A DNA stretch of 64,000 nt from Marinimicrobium hydrolyticum (GTDB lineage: Bacteria; Pseudomonadota; Gammaproteobacteria; Pseudomonadales; Cellvibrionaceae), in the NCBI RefSeq assembly GCF_030848505.1, contig NZ_JAVDDU010000001.1, positions 62,001 through 126,000 of the forward strand, read 5' to 3'. The notes beneath the pieces are model-generated. The model searched no databases. It was not told the DNA's origin and was given only the letters and a program-made list of their open reading frames with translations. Each line of letters starts with the position of its first letter. Within the stretch, counting starts at the first letter, position 1. This document shows positions 28,737 to 38,264 of this stretch, piece after piece. The translations under genes and the position numbers were made by a program.

Positions 28737-29819
28737 TTACTCTTTTACTACCGTAAGCTTCATAATTCCGCCACCGTAGAGGCCGAGATAGATGACGGTA
28801 GCATCGTTCTCAGTCGTGGCGAGAATGCTTCGGACTCCACCACGCAGTGTGGTACTCGAGTGTTGGTGCTTTGTCCAAGTCGCACCGCCATCGGTGGATA
28901 CCTCAAAGATCAGGGGTTGGGGCGCGTCCTCTTGTTTGGTCCAGCCGCCGGTATAGATCGTTTGAGGATCATGCGGATCTAAGGCCAAGCCAAAGTAAAA
29001 ACGATAGTCCACATCACCGATCAAGGTGCTCCAGTCCTCACCGTTGTTCTCGGTTTTGACGATGCCGCCTTCGCCGCTGACATAAACGCCCGCCTCGTTT
29101 TCGGGGTCGAAGACAATTCCGTACACGACGCTCGGGCTGGGCATCAGATCTCTGAAGCTTTGCGCTTCCTGGGTGTCCAGGGAGTAGCGCTCCAGTACCA
29201 ATTGTTCCATGCCATTTTGTCCGCCGTACCAGATGTCATTGGTGGCGGGGTTGTGTTTGACGACACTTTTGGGTTGCCCAAATCCATCCCAAAAGCCGTT
29301 CAATAGTTCCCAGTTACGGCCTTCATCCAATGACACCGCCAGTGCTTCCACGCCTGTGGCATAAAGCGCGTTGTTGGTTTCGTCGTAGTAGAGGCCGTAT
29401 AGGGTTTCGGGATCTTCGGCGCCAAAGTTGTGCTCGATACTGTGCCAGGTTTCCCCGCCGTCGGTACTCTCAATCAGTTGATCACTGAATATTCCCTCGT
29501 CGTCAGTCTCGCGTACCGAGGCAATAAGGTGGTCGACGCTAAGAATGGCGATAGCGAGCACCTTCTTGTCCATCAGACCAGTCGCCGACCAATGGCTGGT
29601 TGGAGTTTTTATGTAGAGCCCCTGATCTGTGGCGGCAAACAGTTGGTCGTTGTGTTGATAAAGATGGGTGACCACATGGCCGCTTAGGCCATTGAAAGTG
29701 TATTCAATTCGATCACCTTCGAGCTTCGGCATTTTGTCGCCCGAGCACCCAAGCAGCAAACCGACAAAAAGTACGCAGGAAAGGTTTTTGGCAGCGGAAA
29801 TAAAAAGACGTGTTTGCAT
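28737..29819 (-). CDS. Lipoprotein with Asp-box beta-propeller repeats
   Basis: A 360-residue lipoprotein: the signal ends in the lipobox LLLGC (Cys25), followed by a beta-propeller of the BNR/Asp-box type. Asp boxes of the form S-x-D-x-G-x-T-W are seen in STDGGETW (about 118), TENNGEDWS (about 256) and STDGGATW (about 310), with a degenerate one in SLDEGRNWE. Such propellers occur in sialidases, photosystem assembly factor HCF136/YCF48 and Vps10-like proteins; here nothing shows enzyme activity. It probably binds a ligand in the periplasm or at the outer membrane. The start ATG 29819 has GGGGA upstream. Confidence 0.85.
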   Translation of the reverse strand: MQTRLFISAAKNLSCVLFVGLLLGCSGDKMPKLEGDRIEYTFNGLSGHVVTHLYQHNDQLFAATDQGLYIKTPTSHWSATGLMDKKVLAIAILSVDHLIASVRETDDEGIFSDQLIESTDGGETWHSIEHNFGAEDPETLYGLYYDETNNALYATGVEALAVSLDEGRNWELLNGFWDGFGQPKSVVKHNPATNDIWYGGQNGMEQLVLERYSLDTQEAQSFRDLMPSPSVVYGIVFDPENEAGVYVSGEGGIVKTENNGEDWSTLIGDVDYRFYFGLALDPHDPQTIYTGGWTKQEDAPQPLIFEVSTDGGATWTKHQHSSTTLRGGVRSILATTENDATVIYLGLYGGGIMKLTVVKE

Positions 29820-29909
29820 GAGTTATTCCCCGTGGAGGTTTGGCTGAGTTTACACAGCCTAAAAGGGGAAAGTCGTAATAAATTGTAACGGGCTGGCTGC
29901 TGGGCTCGG

Positions 29910-30275
29910 TTAGTCTTGATTCAATCCCAGTTCCTTTTGTTTCTTCTTGGTAAGCCCCAGGGAAACGAGGCGATGCGACTCCTGAAGATAGTATTTGAGC
30001 TCGTCATCCCGACTGGGTGGCGCGTCGTATTGTTGTATCCACTTCATGCCGCGGGAGGCCAAATAGGGGGCTGGTCTGTATCCGGGTTCTTCCTGCAAGA
30101 TCTCGTAGTGTAGCTCGGACACTTTGAAAGTGAACGCCGGTTTGCCGGCCTTGGACCAGCCACCAACGGCGAACACCTTTTCGCCCACTTTCCATACGTG
30201 GGCACCGCCCCACTGGATGACATGGGACGTGGCGGGTAGGGCGCCACAAAACGCGTTGTACTCATCGTAGGTCAT
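29910..30275 (-). CDS. MmcQ/YjbR-family protein
   Basis: The 121-residue protein has the opening MTYDEYNAFCGALPATSH, then WGGAHVWKVGEKVFAV, and Y-L-A-S-R-G-M-K-W later, all typical of MmcQ/YjbR (CyaY-like fold). Members bind DNA in at least one structural study, but the cellular function is not settled. No signal peptide is present. It stands alone between the Asp-box lipoprotein and a divergent membrane protein. Confidence 0.88.
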   Translation of the reverse strand: MTYDEYNAFCGALPATSHVIQWGGAHVWKVGEKVFAVGGWSKAGKPAFTFKVSELHYEILQEEPGYRPAPYLASRGMKWIQQYDAPPSRDDELKYYLQESHRLVSLGLTKKKQKELGLNQD

Positions 30276-30435
30276 AGTGTGCCTATGTTACCCCTGATTT
30301 TCGCTTAAGGGCTAGAAACTAAAGACTGTTTTCTGGCTTTTGAGGGTGGCGGATAGATGCTAAGATCCCAGGCCTTGGCAGCGCCGGCATAGCGCCTGGA
30401 CGCAAGTATACTAACGATAATGATAAGGAACAGTT

Positions 30436-31146
30436 ATGCTCGATAAGGCGATAACAGACAGCTGGATTTTCTTCAAACGCCACTTTGTTATGTTGGCCGT
30501 CCTGATGGTGCCCGTACTGGTGCCCATGCAAATGGTGCTGGCTTTGTATGTGTCGCCCGATGTAGAGCAGGGGGTCAGCCTCGGTAATACCTTCTTAATG
30601 ACTCTGATCGGGTTTGTATTTTACTCGCTCTATATGCCGGCAGTGATTTTTTATATGGCCTCCGTAGTGACCGGCGAAAGACGCAGCATCGCCGAGTTGT
30701 ATCAGCTGGCGCTCAGGTGGTGGATCCCGTTCTTTGTACTGCTGATGTTGGTCATGCTGTCAGCCGCTGCGGGCTTTTTAGCGCTTATTGTTCCCGGCAT
30801 TATTATTGCGCTCAAACTGGTGTTTGCTGAGTTTGACATGCTGCTAAACGGCTCCAAACCCGTAGCGGCGATGAAAGCCAGCTGGCGTTTGACCAAAACG
30901 TGCAAGGGTACCTTGTTCGGTGGTTACGTGATTATTACCCTCTGTATTTATGTGCCCTTTGCGATAGTGAGTTTTATCTTGGGTTTGTACCAGGTAACCC
31001 ACTGGGGCGTAGAGGCCTTCCTTTCAATGCTGGCCAGTGTGTGTAACGTTTTCTACACCATATTTGCCTTTCGGGTGTATGACATGGTGATCACTGACGA
31101 GCGTGACACGCAAGCGCAAGAACCTGAGCCGAGCCCGGTGGGCTAA
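30436..31146 (+). CDS. Six-helix inner-membrane protein (YciC/UPF0259-like)
   Basis: The 236 residues contain about six hydrophobic helices and a charged C-terminal tail. The overall pattern, with SWIFFKRHFVMLAVL at the start and a long helix pair around LALIVPGIIIALKLVF, is like the YciC/UPF0259 and DUF975 group, whose function is unknown. AAGGA precedes the ATG at 30436. Its stop is only three bases before the start of the giant CPBP protein, so both are surely co-translated and may act together in the membrane. Confidence 0.75.
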   Translation: MLDKAITDSWIFFKRHFVMLAVLMVPVLVPMQMVLALYVSPDVEQGVSLGNTFLMTLIGFVFYSLYMPAVIFYMASVVTGERRSIAELYQLALRWWIPFFVLLMLVMLSAAAGFLALIVPGIIIALKLVFAEFDMLLNGSKPVAAMKASWRLTKTCKGTLFGGYVIITLCIYVPFAIVSFILGLYQVTHWGVEAFLSMLASVCNVFYTIFAFRVYDMVITDERDTQAQEPEPSPVG

Positions 31147-31149
31147 CAT

Positions 31150-34100
31150 TTGAAATCGTTTTTCCACTCCCGCCCGTTGTGGGCGCTGTTTTTGTGTGTC
31201 GGCTTGCTCAGCAGCATTGTCGGCTTACGCCTGTATTTTGCCCACTCCGGCAGCCTGTCCCTGAATGTCGATCTGTCCCGTGAGCAAGCTGTACAAATTG
31301 CCCGAGAATTTCAGGAGCGGCGCTTTCCGGATCTGGTGGTCGAACGTGAAGCGGTGCGCTTTGTTACCGACCAAGGCCTGCAGATCTATGTTGAGTTGGA
31401 AGGTGGCGGCGTGGCCGCCTATCAGGATTTAATTGGTAACCCCGATGCCACTAGCCACTTCTGGCAAGTGCGCCTGTTTGCTGAATCCCGCCAGAAGGAG
31501 CTGATCGTCGCGCTCAGCCCGGACGGCAAGCCAATTTCGTTTTACCGGGCTACACCGGAGCAGGACCCAGGTGCAGCCCTGGAGCCACCGGCGGCTCGGG
31601 ACATCGCAGAGCAGGGCGCTCGAGCCTTGTTGAAGGAGCAATTCGAGCATTACGAGCTTTTGGAGAGCACACAGGTTCGTCGGGACAGTGGCCGGGTGGA
31701 TCACTATTTCACGTATCAGCATCGGGACCTCACCGCCGAGGAGGCGCGCTTTCGCCTGAGCCTTAGCGTGGCTGGTGATGAGCTGATTAACGTCAGCAGT
31801 TTCAAGTTTATACCCGAAGGTTTCTGGCAACGCTATCGGGAAAGCCGCGGCGTCAACGATCAAATAAAGCAAGTGTCCGACCTGGCGACGCTTGGACTGC
31901 TGGGCCTGCTTTTACTGGGCGGCGCTATCTGGCTGTTTATGCGCAGGGAGCTTCGCTGGCGCCCGGCACTGCTCTGTGCCGGGGTCATCGCTACGGGCCT
32001 GGCGGCGGCACAACTGAGTAACTTGCCCTCGGCCTGGATGCATTACAGCACCACCTCGTCGGCTCGGGACTTTCTGTTGCAGCAATTTGGGCACACGAGT
32101 TTAGGGCTGGTGCGCAATCTGCTGTTCTTTGCGGTGATTTTTACCATTGCCGAAGGTTTAACCCGACTGGCCAAACCTCGGGACCCCCATCTGTGGCAAA
32201 AACCCGGACTGGAACTCATGGGCAGCGGCACAGGAGCGGGGCTCGTTCTTGGCGCCTACGTGTTGACGGGATTGTTTCTCGCCTATGCGTCGCTGTTTTT
32301 TATCCTCTCCCGCGATGTTCTGGGCTGGTGGGTCCCGGCCAATGTTCAGTTCGACCCCAACATTCTAGCCAATTGGCGCCCAGCACTATCGCCGATTTTT
32401 TCCGCGCTTCAGGCAGCGGCCTGGGAGGAAGCACTGTTCCGCGCGGTCCCGCTGTCCGTGGCGATCATCGTTGGGAGGCGCTGGGGCTACTTACGCACCT
32501 TGGTCATCGTCACGCTGATCGCTCAGGCAGTCATTTTCGCCGGCGCCCACGCCAACTATTTGAATCTGCCCGGCTACAGTCGGTTGGTCGAGTTGATATT
32601 GCCCGCGCTGGTTTTCGGTCTGTTGTTTCTGCGCTTTGGTCTGCTGATCTGCATACTAATCCACTTTCTGTACAACCTGGCATTGATGAGTAATCCCATC
32701 TTCGTCACGCCGGGTTTGGATCTTTGGTTGGACAAGGGACTGGTTATTGCCGCCGCCCTGGCGCCACTGCTGTTGGTCATTGTTGCTCGGGTGCGCAACG
32801 GCCGTTTTATTGAGCTGCCTGAACGGCTGCGTAACGGCGAACCCACACACGGCGAGCCGAAGGCTCCGAGCCGCCCCTTGCCGGTATTGCCTGCCAAGCC
32901 CGCGCTGAACCCGGGTCGCTGGCACTGGCTATTGGCCGTTGCCGCTCTGGGAATTCTCCTGGCCATTAAGCTGAGTCCGCCGCCGATTGACTGGCCAGCT
33001 TTTACTATTGACCGAACAGAAGCGCTGGAAAAGGCGGAAGACTATCTGGCTGAGCGGGGAGTCAGTCTCGACGATCAGTGGCGACGGACGCTGGTGGCTC
33101 GAACGTCCGGCCTGAATCAGTCGCGCTTTGTCTGGGAGCGGGAGGGTCCCGAGGGAGTGCACCGGCTGCTTGAACAAAACCATCTGGATACGCCTTACTG
33201 GGTGATCAAATGGCGACGTTTTGAGGGGCCGGTCGAGGAACGCTCTGAACGCTGGGAGGCTTACCTGTATCCGGACGGACAATTGCACGAGCTGGTACAC
33301 CACTTACCCGAAAGTCGGGCCGGCCCGACATTGGACCGGGAGCAGGCTCTGGAGCTGGCCGGACAACGGCTCGCGGAGTTGGGGTGGCCTTCACCCGACG
33401 AGATGGAGCTGCGCTCCGTACGCGAAAGTCAGAAACCGGAGCGCACCGACTGGCATATTATTTTTAACCGTCCCTCGGTGTACCAACGGGATCAAAGCCA
33501 AGCCATCGTGCGCCTGGCCATCCGGGGTGATGAGGTAACCAGCTACGTACGGTCCCTGGATATACCCGAGAATTGGCAGCGCGAACGCAGCGAACGTCAA
33601 TCCCAGCGGTCCACCTGGGCGCTGGGGAGCCAGGTTATTCTGGTGGGCGTGTTGTTGCTCGCGATCGCCACTCTGCTGACGCGAGGTCCGAGAAACGGCT
33701 TTCGTGGCCGAGCTGCGGTGCCCTGGATGATATTAATAGCCGGCAGCTTACTGTTCGTTAACGGGACGTCCATCTCCCAGGTGCTGAATGGTTTGGACCC
33801 CACCAAAGGTTGGCACAGCCAGTTGGTCATTATCAGCGCCAGCTGGCTCGCTGAGGCTCTGCTGATGGCCGTGGTGGCGCTGATCGCCGTCCAGGTGCTA
33901 TATGCAGAAAGCCCGGCCCAAGATAGCCATTGGCGCAAGGATATGGGATTGGGTACAACCCTGGGGCTACTGATCGTCACTTTGGGCGCGCTGCTGCCTT
34001 TCTTGCTGGTGAATGCTTTCGCGCCCAGCTACTTTCCGCACATAGGCACCCACTGGCCCGTCCTAAGAGCCGTAAGCGGAGCTCTGTTAGAGTTCCGCCA

Positions 34101-34569
34101 AGCTTTGTTCTTTTTGGTTATTGCCGTGGGCCTGACTCGTTTTGTTTATGACGGACGCCCTTGGCGCGGGTGGCTAATCATCGCCCTAAGCGTTGCGTGG
34201 CTCGGCTTTAACATGGCATCGGCAAGCACTTGGCAGGCCGGGTTGAGTAGCAATCTAGGCCCCGTGGTGGTGCTCTTTGTGAGTATACAATTGATGGCAC
34301 GCGGCCAGTTGGGTGTGGCGCTTGCCCTTCAAGGCGTAGCCATCGCCGGCAACCAGCTGTCAATGATTGGCGCCAATCACTCTCTGGGTTGGTTTCAGGG
34401 ACTATCGGCTGCCGCCGTCTGTCTGGTGGTTACGGCCTTACTGGTACGTCACTGGCACCGTCATTGTTCTCTCGCCCATTCACCGGCCTCAAGTTCAAGT
34501 TTCCGATCCAACCTAGTTAATAGGGGGACAAACTTACTAGCGAAAAATCCTATCCGGGGAAGCGCCTAG
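31150..34569 (+). CDS. Giant duplicated CPBP-family intramembrane glutamic protease
   Basis: The 1139-residue protein starts at TTG 31150, directly after the upstream gene, and contains two copies of a soluble domain plus membrane bundle. In the first half a membrane helix and a periplasmic-type domain (about 30-235) precede eight or so helices with the CPBP/Rce1 motifs: Glu426-Glu427 with Arg431 (EEALFR), His467 (AGAHANY), and His505 with Asn509 (HFLYN). The second half repeats the plan (soluble part from about 620, membrane part from about 830) but lacks these residues: EFRQALF at 981 replaces EE. Normal CPBP proteases have 200-350 residues, so this architecture is rare. The substrate is unknown. 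Confidence 0.85.
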   Translation: MKSFFHSRPLWALFLCVGLLSSIVGLRLYFAHSGSLSLNVDLSREQAVQIAREFQERRFPDLVVEREAVRFVTDQGLQIYVELEGGGVAAYQDLIGNPDATSHFWQVRLFAESRQKELIVALSPDGKPISFYRATPEQDPGAALEPPAARDIAEQGARALLKEQFEHYELLESTQVRRDSGRVDHYFTYQHRDLTAEEARFRLSLSVAGDELINVSSFKFIPEGFWQRYRESRGVNDQIKQVSDLATLGLLGLLLLGGAIWLFMRRELRWRPALLCAGVIATGLAAAQLSNLPSAWMHYSTTSSARDFLLQQFGHTSLGLVRNLLFFAVIFTIAEGLTRLAKPRDPHLWQKPGLELMGSGTGAGLVLGAYVLTGLFLAYASLFFILSRDVLGWWVPANVQFDPNILANWRPALSPIFSALQAAAWEEALFRAVPLSVAIIVGRRWGYLRTLVIVTLIAQAVIFAGAHANYLNLPGYSRLVELILPALVFGLLFLRFGLLICILIHFLYNLALMSNPIFVTPGLDLWLDKGLVIAAALAPLLLVIVARVRNGRFIELPERLRNGEPTHGEPKAPSRPLPVLPAKPALNPGRWHWLLAVAALGILLAIKLSPPPIDWPAFTIDRTEALEKAEDYLAERGVSLDDQWRRTLVARTSGLNQSRFVWEREGPEGVHRLLEQNHLDTPYWVIKWRRFEGPVEERSERWEAYLYPDGQLHELVHHLPESRAGPTLDREQALELAGQRLAELGWPSPDEMELRSVRESQKPERTDWHIIFNRPSVYQRDQSQAIVRLAIRGDEVTSYVRSLDIPENWQRERSERQSQRSTWALGSQVILVGVLLLAIATLLTRGPRNGFRGRAAVPWMILIAGSLLFVNGTSISQVLNGLDPTKGWHSQLVIISASWLAEALLMAVVALIAVQVLYAESPAQDSHWRKDMGLGTTLGLLIVTLGALLPFLLVNAFAPSYFPHIGTHWPVLRAVSGALLEFRQALFFLVIAVGLTRFVYDGRPWRGWLIIALSVAWLGFNMASASTWQAGLSSNLGPVVVLFVSIQLMARGQLGVALALQGVAIAGNQLSMIGANHSLGWFQGLSAAAVCLVVTALLVRHWHRHCSLAHSPASSSSFRSNLVNRGTNLLAKNPIRGSA

Positions 34570-34869
34570 ATAGGTTAAAAACAACGAGTGGTGTTCAGTA
34601 GGAATGCCTTGGCCTCGTGCGTGGCCGAGGTTGCTCGGCTGGAGGCCATTAGTAGTGCGACGCTTATAAAGCGTTGACATCCCCAGTATATGCTGTATGG
34701 TGGGTCGCGTTAGGAAATTCTGATTTATATTGTAAAAACCGTTTCGATCCCCTGCCAGTAGTTAGCAACTCCGTAGCACGTAATCGTCCTGTCTTTTTTA
34801 AGTAATAGAATCTTTCCGGCAACATCGGTCCAATTGGGCCATCAACATTATATTTTTATAGGTATGATT
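34570..34869 (+). promoter_or_regulatory. Cold-shock gene promoter and long 5' leader
   Basis: TTGACA at 34674-34679 and TATGGT at 34696-34701, separated by 16 bases, form a good sigma-70 promoter. The predicted start near 34708 leaves an untranslated leader of about 160 bases before the cold-shock gene, as in E. coli cspA mRNA, where the leader acts as a temperature-responsive structure. The rest of the region, 34570-34670, holds no gene. Confidence 0.65.
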
Positions 34870-35076
34870 ATGTCAGCAGTTACTGGTACAGTTAAGTGGT
34901 TCAACGAAGCTAAAGGTTTTGGTTTTATTGAGCAAGAGTCTGGTGCAGATGTTTTTGCTCACTTCAGCGCTATTACCGGTTCAGGCTTCAAAACCCTGAC
35001 CGAAGGCCAAAGTGTTAGCTTCAGTGTCACTCAAGGCCAGAAAGGCCTTCAGGCAGAGAACATTCAAGCTATCTAA
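34870..35076 (+). CDS. cspA: Cold-shock protein, CspA family
   Basis: The 68-residue OB-fold protein binds single-stranded RNA and DNA and melts RNA structure, acting as a chaperone or anti-terminator. RNP1 (KGFGFIEQ) and RNP2 (VFAHFSAI) are both complete, and the opening [15 protein letters not shown] is that of the family. The start chosen is the ATG at 34870 (MSAVTG), seven bases after AGG; an ATG two codons earlier and a longer frame exist but would lie on the leader. A strong terminator follows. Which of the several paralogues it is cannot be told, so the symbol is the family name. Confidence 0.92.
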   Translation: MSAVTGTVKWFNEAKGFGFIEQESGADVFAHFSAITGSGFKTLTEGQSVSFSVTQGQKGLQAENIQAI

Positions 35077-35113
35077 TATAGCTTGAGCTCGGTGCTTTAG
35101 CGCTGAAGTTCTT

Positions 35114-35151
35114 AAAAAGGCGGCTCCTTTGCGGGAGCCGCCTTTTTTTAT
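35114..35151. terminator. Bidirectional rho-independent terminator
   Basis: A 13-base stem (35115-35127 with 35134-35146) with A before and T after serves the rightward cold-shock gene and the leftward propeller-GGDEF gene that ends at 35169. Confidence 0.9.
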
Positions 35152-35168
35152 TTCAAACATGAGATTTC

Positions 35169-38100
35169 TCAACCAATTTGGTAGTTGTTTTTCCCCCTGG
35201 CTTTAACCTCATACATTAATCTATCCGCGGTTTTCTTAAGCATGTCTTCAGTGTCGCCATGTTTTGGGTAGTACGCACAACCAATACTTGCCTCAAGTTT
35301 TAGATTCATTCCATCTAGCGTAAACGGAGCGCTAATTTGTGAAAGTATTCTTGCACATATCTCTTCAATAAAAGAGACGCTTTCAACTTCAGACAAAATG
35401 ACCAGAAACTCGTCACCGCCTATCCGGCAGGCCGTGTCGTAATCCCGAATTACCTTTTGGATTCTTAAGGCCGCTTCAACAAGCATAACGTCTCCAGCCT
35501 CGTGTCCATAGGTGTCGTTGATGGCCTTAAAGCCATCCAGGTCCAGGAACAGAACGGCAGCAATATGCTCCTTTCTTTTGGCCATATTAAGCGCGATTTT
35601 GAGCCGTTGGTTGGCAAGCCGCAAACTCGGCAGGCCCGTTAATGGATCATGATTGGCCAGATGCTCAATTTCTTTGTTCTTTTCTTCCAGCTCTTTGGTT
35701 CTTTCTCTTACTTGAGCGGCCAGTTTCTGTTCTGATCTTCGAATTCGTCTGACCCGATAGAGAAAGATCAATTGAAGGGCGCCCAAGATAAGTACGATAA
35801 GGGAAAACCTAAACAAATTCGTCTCATACCAAGGAGGAAGCACAACGATTTGTAACTCGGCTTCGTCTTGGCTCCAAATGCCGTTGCCATTCGATGCTTT
35901 AACACGGAATACATAGCTTCCCGCGTCCAAGTTTGTGTAGGTAGCGCTACGCTGGGACCCTACCTCGTTCCAATCTCCATCAAAACCTTCTAGCTTGTAA
36001 GCGTATTGGCTCAGCTGTGGGGTACGGTAGTTCAGCAATGCAAAGGACAAAGAAAATACGGCCTGATCAGGCGTTAATTTGATTTTATCCGTATGTGTGA
36101 TGGTTTTTTGGAGTGGCGAGTTCTCACCGCCTATTGGCACGGCCCGATTAAACAACTGAAAATCGGTAAACACCACCGGATGGGCGGATTCGTCTATAAA
36201 CAGGTGTTCTGGGTTGAACACTGTCAAGCCAGTGGTGCTGCCAAATATCAATTCGCCAGTGCTCGTTTTCAAGTAAGCTGGACGGTTAAATAGGTTGCCG
36301 GGCAAGCCATGTTCGGCGGTGTAATGGCGAAAAGTTTCAGTGTCTGGGTTAAAGCGGGATAGGCCGTTCTCAGTGCTCAGCCACAAATACCCCTGCTCAT
36401 CTTCCAAAATGCCTTTCACAGTGTCATTGGGCAGCCCCTCTTGAGCTTGGTAAACCGTAAATTTCTCGGTCCTTCTGTCGAACTTATTTATGCCGCCACG
36501 CGTGCCTATCCAAAGGTTGCCCTTGCTGTCTTCGACGATGCTCCATACCTCGTTACCGCTTAGGCTAGTCGGGTCTCCTTTAATGTGCTTAAAACGGGTG
36601 AAGCTGCCATCGGCTCTGTTCATTAAATTTAAGCCGTCTGACGTTCCCACCCAAAAATTACCTAAGCTGTCCTCATGAAGCGCCAAAACAATATTGGAAG
36701 TAATGCTCGTTGCGTCGTCCTGATCCGGAAGATATTGTGTGGTCAGCTCGGTCTCTGGATCATAACGAACTAAGCCGCCCCCCTCAGACCCCATCCAAAT
36801 GTTTTGTTGGTTATCCTCATAGATCACCCATACGATACTCAGGTGATTGCCTCCGGTACCCAGCTCAAGGGCGGTAAACCCCCCGGTTTTTTCGTCAAAC
36901 CGGCTTGCGCCTCCGCCCCAGGTTCCTACCCAAAGTTGGTTGTCTGTAAGAATAGATACATCTAAAACGGCGGGCGCCGGTACACTGTTAGGCTGTTTCG
37001 GGTCGTGCTTATATCGAGTGATTGCGCCCGTTTTTGGATTCAGGTGGTTAAGTCCATCTTCTGTGCCTATCCAAAAGTTGCCTTGAGCGTCTTCGGCAAT
37101 ACTTAATATACCGCTGTTGCTGAGGCTGTTCTCATTCCGTAGCTCGTGTCGGTAATTACGAAACGCCGATGCGTAGGGGTCGGTCTTGGAAATTCCTGTG
37201 GGGAAATGGGTAAACCACCAATCGCCGCTTTGGTCTTTAAAGATAGCTTGGACTTTGTCGGCAAGTAGGCTGGTGGGGTCATGAGGACGATGGTCAAAGC
37301 GTTCAAAACGCCCTGTAGCCGGATCAAATAAATTCAGGCCACCACCGTCGCTAGCCACCCACAAGCGGCCGTCATCGGATTCAGAGAGAGCTTGAATATA
37401 GGCGAGCCCAGGGCCATGGCTGTTTTGTGGCTCGTAGCCATAGCGAATAAACGTACCCGTCTTCTTATCGAGCTGATTTAACCCGCCACCGAGAGTGCCT
37501 ACCCAAATCCGATGTTGACGGTCTTCAATTAGACTCCTAACGGTGTTGCTGCCTAGGCTCCCGGCATCATCGGGGTTGTGGGGGTAGTGAGTAAAGTTAG
37601 TCGTGTTTGGGTCGAGCTTGGTGAGGCCGGCATCAGAAGTCCCTATCCATAGGCTGCCTTCGTGATCCGTGTAGACCACGCGTAGGTTGTTGCTTGCCAA
37701 ACTGGCGGGATTATTGGCGTCGTGCTGATACCGGATAAAGGTCTCGGTTTTTGGGTCAAACAAATTTAATCCCCCACCAAGCGTGGCGATCCACAGCCCG
37801 CCCTCTTTATCTTCCGCTAATGAGGTGACGGCATTATGGCTCAGGCTGTGAGGGTTGTTCGGGTCGTGCTGATATCGCGTAAAGGTATCACTTACCGGAT
37901 CATACAGATTCAACCCCCCTCGCGTTGCCACCCACAACCGGCCTTGCGAGTCGACCAGTAAATCCCTCACATAGTTGTTGCTCACGCTCTTCGGGTTATT
38001 CGCGTCGTTGCGGTAGATCTTGGTGGTTTTGCCATCGAAGCGTGCCAAACCGGATAAGCCGCCAATCCACATAAAGCCCCGCGAATCCTGAGTGATCGCA

Positions 38101-38264
38101 TTGGGGTTGCCAATCGAATTCAGCTCAGAGCTATCAAAGGTCTTGAAGCGAAGTGATTGCAGGTTCGGCTCCATGCCAGAACTGGCGAAACCGACCGCGG
38201 GAAGGGTGACTATAAGGAAGAGGGCAAATAGAACGCTGCCCAAATGTATTGGCCCGAAATTCAT
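35169..38264 (-). CDS. Two-component-propeller receptor fused to GGDEF (diguanylate cyclase)
   Basis: A 1031-residue membrane receptor. A signal peptide or anchor (residues about 9-27) leads to about fourteen Reg_prop blades (repeated SLWIGT, GGLNLFD, FTRYQHDPNN), which form two periplasmic propellers as in hybrid two-component sensors of polysaccharide users. A Y_Y_Y domain (about 690-800), a membrane helix (LFRFSLIVLILGALQLIFLY) and a coiled coil follow. The C-terminal GGDEF domain has DPLTGLPSLR, an intact GGDEF in CRIGGDEFLVIL, and the inhibitory site RDYD five residues before it. It should turn an external signal, perhaps a sugar, into cyclic di-GMP. Confidence 0.93.
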   Translation of the reverse strand: MNFGPIHLGSVLFALFLIVTLPAVGFASSGMEPNLQSLRFKTFDSSELNSIGNPNAITQDSRGFMWIGGLSGLARFDGKTTKIYRNDANNPKSVSNNYVRDLLVDSQGRLWVATRGGLNLYDPVSDTFTRYQHDPNNPHSLSHNAVTSLAEDKEGGLWIATLGGGLNLFDPKTETFIRYQHDANNPASLASNNLRVVYTDHEGSLWIGTSDAGLTKLDPNTTNFTHYPHNPDDAGSLGSNTVRSLIEDRQHRIWVGTLGGGLNQLDKKTGTFIRYGYEPQNSHGPGLAYIQALSESDDGRLWVASDGGGLNLFDPATGRFERFDHRPHDPTSLLADKVQAIFKDQSGDWWFTHFPTGISKTDPYASAFRNYRHELRNENSLSNSGILSIAEDAQGNFWIGTEDGLNHLNPKTGAITRYKHDPKQPNSVPAPAVLDVSILTDNQLWVGTWGGGASRFDEKTGGFTALELGTGGNHLSIVWVIYEDNQQNIWMGSEGGGLVRYDPETELTTQYLPDQDDATSITSNIVLALHEDSLGNFWVGTSDGLNLMNRADGSFTRFKHIKGDPTSLSGNEVWSIVEDSKGNLWIGTRGGINKFDRRTEKFTVYQAQEGLPNDTVKGILEDEQGYLWLSTENGLSRFNPDTETFRHYTAEHGLPGNLFNRPAYLKTSTGELIFGSTTGLTVFNPEHLFIDESAHPVVFTDFQLFNRAVPIGGENSPLQKTITHTDKIKLTPDQAVFSLSFALLNYRTPQLSQYAYKLEGFDGDWNEVGSQRSATYTNLDAGSYVFRVKASNGNGIWSQDEAELQIVVLPPWYETNLFRFSLIVLILGALQLIFLYRVRRIRRSEQKLAAQVRERTKELEEKNKEIEHLANHDPLTGLPSLRLANQRLKIALNMAKRKEHIAAVLFLDLDGFKAINDTYGHEAGDVMLVEAALRIQKVIRDYDTACRIGGDEFLVILSEVESVSFIEEICARILSQISAPFTLDGMNLKLEASIGCAYYPKHGDTEDMLKKTADRLMYEVKARGKNNYQIG

